Program-made: the position numbers and the translations under genes
NCBI GenBank assembly: GCA_032622095.1
Contig: CP136069.1
Coordinates: forward strand, 2,761,462-2,825,461
DNA length: 64,000 bases
DNA from: Siphonodentalium dalli
Taxonomy: Eukaryota; Mollusca; Scaphopoda; Gadilida; Siphonodentaliidae
Reading direction: 5' to 3'
Part shown: piece after piece, positions 53,101 to 62,100 of the stretch
Position numbering within the stretch: the stretch's first letter is position 1
Layout of the letters: every line of letters starts with the position of its first letter
The notes under the pieces: generated by a model
Seen by the model: only the letters and a program-made list of their open reading frames with translations
What the model was told of the DNA's origin: nothing
Database searches by the model: none

Positions 53101-56100
53101 AACAAGTTACCTTATTTGTTCGAAATACTTAGTGGTTTTCTATAACATTCTGATCAAAATTGCCAGTCGGAGGTGCGTGGAATACACCAGTCCATACATC
53201 TTGGAAATCCTTCGACTGACAACTTTGGTCAGAATGTTAGAGCAAACAAATGTGAATTTGGACATAAATGAGGTATCAGTTTGTTTGACAGTTAGTATAG
53301 CATCTGCTCGTAGCTGTCAAAATACTATGTTATATGTCATATCTTAGTTTATTACCTTTTTTCCTTGCTTTTAGTCGCATTTTAGATCGCCTCGGCCATT
53401 TTGAATGCGTGATACTCATCAACTCGAAACCACGTGATTCCCCATCGTGAATTTGCCATGAAATCACGACATGGTAAAGTAATATATATAGAGTTCAGGG
53501 GTACTAAAACTAAGAATTCAATTCAACAAAGATAGGTTTTTGTAATGCTATATTTTATTGTGATTTAGTTCAAGGAACCAATCACTGTTTACTACAATGT
53601 AATACTACAATGTAAAATCACAGATTTATAAAAAAAACATGAATTCAACAGTATCAATTTAACCCTTTACCAAAACGGTCAAAAACGCCCAAATAAAGCT
53701 TCTTCGGTCTGTCTCAATAACAACATACAAATATGGATATCATTGGAACCGGTTCATTGACCACATTGTGATGGTTACAGTTATGCCCTGTGCCAATGCA
53801 TTCTCGTATATATGCGAGTCGACCATAGGTCGCCTCGCATATATAAGAGAATACATTGGCCTAAAAAAAAATTCTTACATTTTTTATAATATTTTTCTAC
53901 ATTCTTTGACAATTTTATCATTTTTAATATGTGTTAAGCCAATGCATTCTCTTATATATGCGAGGCGACCTATGATCGACTCGCATATATAAGAGAATGC
54001 ATTGGCACAGGGCCGTTCTGTGATTATATTCATTATTGTGTTCTTGTATCTCATAATATTAATGAAATTAACTTCTCTTAATGCACCCCATACAACAGCG
54101 AGAGAGGGATTATTCAATGAAGGTTTGTTTATATACCCATAAAATACTGAATGGATTAAAGAATTAACAGTCAATAGTATTGAGAAGACAAGTCATTCAC
54201 TGATCTCAAAAAGAGCAGCGAAACTCAATGGATAGCTTTCTGATGTAACAATTTGGAGGGTCTATATCGGATCATGGACAATATACTCTCCCACAATGTG
54301 TTACTATGATGATCAATATCAGCTATGTTTAAACTAGCTTTTGCTAGAGTAATGCCCCAAATAATCGACTCCTTAACCACAGCAGAATTATGGGTAACTT
54401 TTCAGGATTTAGTCGGAAATATGGCTTGTTGCCATTCATCGGAAAGCTCTCAGTTTACCCATAATTATGTTGTGGTTAAGGGGTCGATTATTTAGGGCAT
54501 TACTGTAGATGCCGTGTTGTTATGAATTATAGTGTCACACCAAAGTACACATATGAAATTTCTATTCCAAACATGGGAAAAGTGTCATTAATTTCTTTAT
54601 CACCGCAAGAGTTTTTGCTTTCTAAATTGTTGCACAGCATTATTATGCTAGTCTGCTATGTGGGATAGAGTCACTAAATTCACCCTCTGAGGAACTCATT
54701 CTGCAAATAACAGGCACACTAAATTCAGACTTGATCTACTTTATAGGCGTGAAGACATTAGCGAATAATTCATATGTCAGACAGGGGAGGGGGGGGGGTC
54801 GGTCAAAAGTAAAAACATAGCACGCGAAAATGGCCTTAGTTATCCTTGGACTACACAAAAAAAACAAAAAGAATGAATTTTTTTTTTTTGTTGCAAATTT
54901 GGGAATATTTAGGTGCCACGCCCACTAAAATGAAAACAGAAATAATGAGTTTCAAAGCAAATAAAACCAATATCTTAGACCTATTATGTTCTTAAGTGGC
55001 CACTGAAGACATAGCAAAACTCAAACTTCTTGTATCAGTGAAAAAAATGACAAAAAGTGGATTTTAAAAAAATGGTCTGGCTGCGGGGGACCCACCCCCC
55101 CCTAGGCCCTATATGTTGCAAATTTTTTCCTCCCCTCCCCTCTGTGTCAGATGATTAATTCAATCGGATTGAATTATTCAAGTGATTTGTGGAAAACATG
55201 TCACAGATTTCAACTATAAAATAATTTCTAACAAATTATTTCTAAAAACTACTTCCCAATAAATCGCCCCATTTGTAGAGATTAATTTAATTTGTCATAA
55301 TTCCATGGAAAAAGTTAAGGATATTTAACTGAAAAATAATTTTCTCTATTTTAGGAAATGTTTGATTTGCTGCATACTTTGGGAGCAAAACTGAATATCA
55401 CCAATCGACAAGGATTAACTCCCCTTACGCTGGCCTCAAAGCTCGCGAGAAAGGAGGTAAGCAAGCCTTGAAATAAGGTGTCTGTCATTTGCAGAATGAG
55501 GTCCCCAGAGGGTGAATTTAGTGATGCTACCCCGCATAGCGGGCTAGCATCACCAAATTCACCCTCTGGGAACCTCATTCTGCTGAGGTGTAAGCAGAAT
55601 GAGGTCCCCAGAGGGTGAATTTGGTGATGCTATCCCGCATAGCGGGGTAGCATCACCAAATTCACCCTCTGGGGACCTCATTCTGCAAATGATAGACACC
55701 CTATTTCAAGGCTTGGAGGTAAGTGCTGTAACTGCAAGACATACATGTACCGCTAACTCCACTTACACTGGCATTGAAGCTGAGAAAGGAAGAAAATATA
55801 ACACTATCTATATCCCTGAAACCAGGTCTGGCACTTTCCCCAATTGATGACGTATATATGCCAATCGTCCTTGCGATTGAAAGAAATACCCACTAATTTA
55901 TAAATCTGAAATTACATAAACAGTGTATGACTTAATGTTTAGCTGACAGGTAATATATGACAAAGCCGATAAAAATGCTGCGATAAATTCAAAGTGGTCA
56001 TGTCGGCATGTTGTTCAGATAGGTAGATCATGCCATGAATCTCTACTCTGGCTAAAGTAAAATTAAGTGGGCCTTTAACAAACGCCTTCTCTGGTAAATA

Positions 56101-59100
56101 CTCTGTGCCAATGCATTCTCTTATATATGCGAGTCGACCATAGGTTGCCTCGCATATATAAGAGAATGCATTGGCCTAACAAAATTTTATTATTTGTTCT
56201 TGCCTTCTATAACAATTTAAAAAAAAAATTCTTATATTCTTTAACAATTTTATAATTTCACCCATACAGAGCCCCAGTCAAACATGAGCAGACGACACTC
56301 AGTACACATGCTTCTATATATGTGTGGGGCTCCCTGCAGGGGGTTCGAAAATTCAAAGTGGACATGTCAGCATGTTGTTCAGATAAGTAGATCATGCCAT
56401 GAACCTCTACTCTGGCTAAATACCTGTAGAGATTGTATTCTACTGGTACAAAACCTGGGAACTTTTTGAAGTTTTGAAAGGGAACCTTATAAAGTCGAAA
56501 AATTAACACAGGGAATATATTTCTTAGTTCCTTAACCCTTTACCCAACAAACCGGCCAAAACCGGCCAAATAAAGCTTCAACAGCCTAAAACATCTTCGG
56601 TCTGTCTCAATAGAACCATACAAATATGGATATCATTGGAACCGGCTCCTTGACCACATTGTGATAGTTACAGTTATGCCCTGTGCCAATGCATTCTCTT
56701 ATATATGCGAGTCGACCATAGGTCGCCTCGCATATATAAGAGAATGCATTGGCCTAAAAAAAATCTTTTTTTAACACTTTTTACCATTTTTTCTTACATT
56801 CTTTAACAATTTTATAATTTTTAATGTGTTAAGCCAATGCATTCTCTTATATATGCGAGGCGACCTATGGTCGACTCGCATATATAAGAGAATGCATTGG
56901 CACAGGGCCGTTCTGTTGGGTAAAGGGTTAATACTGATCAGGTGTATCTCTGATTGTTTCAGATGCATGACCACATTTTGGAGATCGAGAGAAGCATTTA
57001 CTGGATTTACGGGAATGTGACGTGTGCAGGCTATCCACTGGACTCCATTGATACAATATCGCCGTCAGGGGAGATAAACCAGAACTCCGCCCTCTATCTC
57101 GTCGTATATGGGGTATGTCTAGTTAGAATGTGAGATGTGCTGTCTATGTTGCCATATATGGGCAATGATAAACCAGAGCTCCGCCCACATATCATTGTAT
57201 ATGGGGTATGATAAACCAGAGCTCCGCCCCTATCATTGTATATGGGGTATGATAAACCAGAGCTCCGCCCCTATCATTGTATATGGGGAATGATAAACCA
57301 GAGCTCCCCCTATCATTATATAAGGGGAATGATAAACCAGAGCTCTGCCCCCCTATCATTGTATATGGGGTATGATAAACCAGAGCTCCGCCCCCCTATC
57401 ATTGTATATGGGCAATGATAAACCAGAGCTCTGCCCCCTATCATTGTATATGGGGAATGATAAACCAGAGCTCTGCCCCCCTATCATTGTATATGGGGTA
57501 TGATAAACCAGAGCTCCGCCCCTATCATTGTATATGGGGTATGATAAACCAGAGCTCCGCCCCCCTATCATTGTATATGGGGAATGATAAACCAGAGCTC
57601 TGCCCCCTATCATTGTATATGGGGTATGATAAACCAGAGCTCCGCCCCTATCATTGTATATGGGGTATGATAAACCAGAGCTCCGCCCCCCTATCATTGT
57701 ATATGGGGTATGATAAACCAGAGCTCCACCCCCTATCATTGTATATGGGGAATGATAAACCAGAGCTCCGCCCCCTATCATTGTATATGGGGTATGATAA
57801 ACCAGAGCTCCGCCCCTATCATTGTATATGGGGTATGATAAACCAGAGCTCCGCCCCTATGATTGTATATTGGGTATGATAAACCAGAGCTCCGCCCCCT
57901 ATCATTATATAAGGGGTATGATAAACCAGAGTTCCGCCCCTATCATTGTATATGGGGAATGATAAACCAGAGCTCCGCCCCCCTATCATTGTATAAGGGG
58001 TATGATAAACCAGAGCTCCGCCCCCTATCATTGTATATGGGGTATGATAAACCAGAGCTCCGCCCCTATCATTGTATATGGGGTATGATAAACCAGATCT
58101 CCGCCCCCCCTATCATTGTATATGGGGTATGATAAACCAGAGCTCCGCCCCTATCATTATATAAGGGGTATGATAAACCAGAGCTCTGCCCCCTATCATT
58201 GTATATGGGTTATGATACACCAGAGCTCCGCCCGTATCATTATATAAGGGGTATGATAAACCAGAGCTCCGCCCCTATCATTGTATATGGGGTATGATAA
58301 ACCAGAGCTCCGCCCCCTATCATTGTATATGGGGTATGATAAACCAGAGCTCTGCCCCCCTATCATTGTATATGGGTTATGATACACCAGAGCTCCGCCC
58401 GTATCATTATATAAGGGGTATGATAAACCAGAGCTCCGCCCCTATCATTGTATATGGGGTATGATAAACCAGATCTCCGCCCCTATCATTGTATATGGGT
58501 TATGATACACCAGAGCTCCGTCCGTATCATTATATAAGGGGTATGATAAACCAGAGCTCCGCCCCTATCATTGTATATGGGGTATGATAAACCAGAGCTC
58601 CGCCCCTATCATTATATAAGGGGTATGATAAACCAGAGCTCCGCCCCTATCATTGTATATGGGGTATGATAAACCAGAGCTCTGCCCCCCTATCATTGTA
58701 TATGGGGTATGATAAACCAGAGCTCCGCCCCCCCTATCATTGTATATGGGGTATGATAAACCAGAGCTCCGCCCCTATCATTGTATATGGGGTATGATAA
58801 ACCAGAGCTCCGCCCCCTATCATTGTATATGGGGTATGATAAACTAGAGCTCCGCCCCTATCATTGTATATGGGGTATGATAAACCAGAGCTCTGCCCCC
58901 TATCATTGTATATGGGTTATGATACACCAGAGCTCCGCATCATTATATAAGGGGTATGATAAACCAGAGCTCCGCCCCTATCATTGTATATGGGGTATGA
59001 TAAACCAGAGCTCCGCCCCTATCATTGTATATGGGGTATGATAAACCAGATCTCCGCCCCCCCTATCATTGTATATGGGGTATGATAAACCAGAGCTCCG

Positions 59101-62100
59101 CCCCTATCATTATATAAGGGGTATGATAAACCAGAGCTCTGCCCCCCTATCATTGTATATGGGTTATGATACACCAGAGCTCCGCCCGTATCATTATATA
59201 AGGGGTATGATAAACCAGAGCTCCGCCCCTATCATTATATAAGGGGTATGATAAACCAGAGCTCCGCCCCCCTATCATTGTATATGGGGAATGATAAACC
59301 AGATCTCCGCCCCCCTATCATTGTATATGGGGTATGATAAACCAGAGCTCCGCCCCCCTATCATTGTATATGGGGTATGATAAACCAGAGCTCCGCCCCC
59401 TATCATTGTATATGGGTTATGATAAACCAGAGCTCTGCCCCCCTATCATTGTATAAGGGGTATGATAAACCAGAGCTCGCCCCTATCATTGTATATGGGG
59501 TATGATAAACCAGAGCTCCGCCCCCCTATCATTGTATGTGGGGTATGATAAACCAGAGCTCCGCCCCCCTATCATTGTATATGGGGTATGATAAACCAGA
59601 TCTCCGCCCCCCCCCCCTATCATTGTATATGGGGTATACAGGGCCGTTCTGTTGGGTAAAGGGTTAAACAGTTATCTTGGTTTTGATTTTGTATACAACT
59701 TGGATTTCAGGAGGAGCAGGAGCATATTGAGATGATGGACGGGTTAGTGGTCAATCTACTCATAGAGAAATGGAAAACCTTCATCAGATTCAGGTATGTA
59801 TCTCCATAGAAACCCCCGCTCAGACCGAAGCAGACTACAGGTATGTATCTCCATAGAAACCCCCGCTCAGACCGAAGCAGACTACAGGTATGTATCTCCA
59901 TAGAAACCCCCGCTCAGACCGAAGCAGACTACAGGTATGTATCTCCATAGAAACCCCCGCTCAGACTGAAGCAGACTACAGGTATGTATCTCCATAGAAA
60001 CCCCCGCTCAGACCGAAGCAGACTACAGGTATGTATCTCCATAGAAACCCCCGCTCAGACCGAAGCAGACTACAGGTATGTATCTCCATAGAAACCCCCG
60101 CTCAGACCGAAGCAGACTACAGGTATGTATCTCCATAGAAACCCCCGCTCAGACCGAAGCAGACTACAGGTATGTATCTCCATAGAAACCCCCGCTCAGA
60201 CCGAAGCAGACTACAGGTATGTATCTCCATAGAAACCCCCGCTCAGACCGAAGCAGACTACAGGTATGTATCTCCATAGAAACCCTCGCTCAGACCGAAG
60301 CAGACTACAGGTATGTATCTCCATAGAAACCCCCACTCAGACCGAAGCAGACTACAGGTATGTATCTCCATAGAAACCCCCGCTCAGACCGAAGCAGACT
60401 ACAGACGATGAAGAGTCAGTAGCAGGCCTTAACCCTTTACCCAACAAACCGGCCAAAACCGGCCAAAACCGGCCAAATAAAGCTTCAACAGCCTAAAATA
60501 TCTTCGGTCTGTCTCAATAGAACCATACAAATATGGATATCATTGGAACCGGCTCCTTGACCACATTGTGATAGTTACAGTTATACCCTGTGCCAATGCA
60601 TTCTCTTATATATGCGAGTCGACCATAGGTCGCCTCGCATATATAAGAGAATGCATTGGCCTAAAAAAAATCTTTTTTTAACACTTTTTACCATTTTTTC
60701 TTACATTCTTTAAAAAAATTTAATGTGTTAAGCCAATGCATTCTCTTATATATGCGAGGCGACCTATGGTCGACTCGCATATATAAGAGAATGCATTGGC
60801 ACAGGGCCCTTCTGTTGGGTAAAGGGTTAACAAAATGTGGTTCCCAGAGTGTATATTTTGTGACGCGAGCCCATTGTGCGTGATAGCGTCATTTAATTCC
60901 CCCTCTGGAGATCTCATTCTGCAGACAATGGAGAGGTATGTAGCCCCATCAGGGTCCCCAGTCAAATCGCATGCAGACCAGGGATGGGGTAATTGTAATT
61001 TGTAATTGTAATTGACTGTAATTAATTACATTTTTTCAAGTAATTGCATGTAATTGAGTTTATTCTCAATTACATGTAATTGCAATTGTAATTGGTTAGG
61101 ATGTAATTGTAATTGTAATTTGGGTCTAATTTCAATTACTTCAAAATCACAGGTACTTATTTCTTCTCAAAGTTCTCTTTCATGATTCATCCAATGGTTT
61201 CTTCAAATGTTTTTTTCCAAATTTCAAAGTGTAAGACTGGTGACTGGCTATCACTATGTTGTCACAACACTGAGTTTTCACCCGCTGTGTCTCAATGGTT
61301 AATTCTGTGGACACCTCTTTGGTTGCTTAAGCATTGGTTTACCGTTGAGGTAGAAGGCTTGTTTTGATAAATACAATGAGAAACCAACTTCAAATAATTG
61401 ACAATAGATCACTATAATAGATCACTCTTATGATCATGTTTCATTATCTCCACCTGATTGCAGACAACACACGTCACCTTCAAGTTAACCATTTCAGGAC
61501 GGAAGATACTGTGCCAGCGCATCCTCTTTCTATGCGAGTCTCCCATAGGGAGCCTCAAATATACAAGAGAATGCACTGGCTTACAAGGTAAATATTCTTA
61601 GGCCAATGTATTCTCTTATACGTATGTCAGGCTCCCAATGGGAGACATGCATATATAAGAGAATGCATTGACACAGGGTTTTCGCAAAATTTCAGGAAGC
61701 TCCAGTCACGGAAGGGTTAAATATGTATGCCTGTTGGGAGCCCCAGAACACAGTGTACTGCACCTGCCAGAATGAGGTCCCCAGAGGTTGAATTTAGTTA
61801 ACGTCACCAAATTCATCCTCTGTGACCTCATTCTGCGTGGCATATGTTATGACCTAGACTCGGATTTAAGTTTCACGATGGTGATGAGCACCCATTGGGC
61901 ACCTCGATTATGCTCTGTGTCGTCTGCCAATTTGGGGATATGGAGGACCTAAACTAACAAGACAATTACAGACTCTTAAATAAATTGCTAGATTAACATT
62001 TTCACGCAAATTGGGCGGGAGGCTGTGGGAGGGCGAATTTTATGATATTGAAGCAGTATCCTATCTTATATAATACAAGGTGATTTATATAGTCCAATTT

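Noticed and set aside
57356..58132. Open frames of 60-154 codons in the 41-bp array
   Set aside because: Repeat translations. Their likeness to TRPV residues comes from the array's origin in exon 8, not from a second gene.
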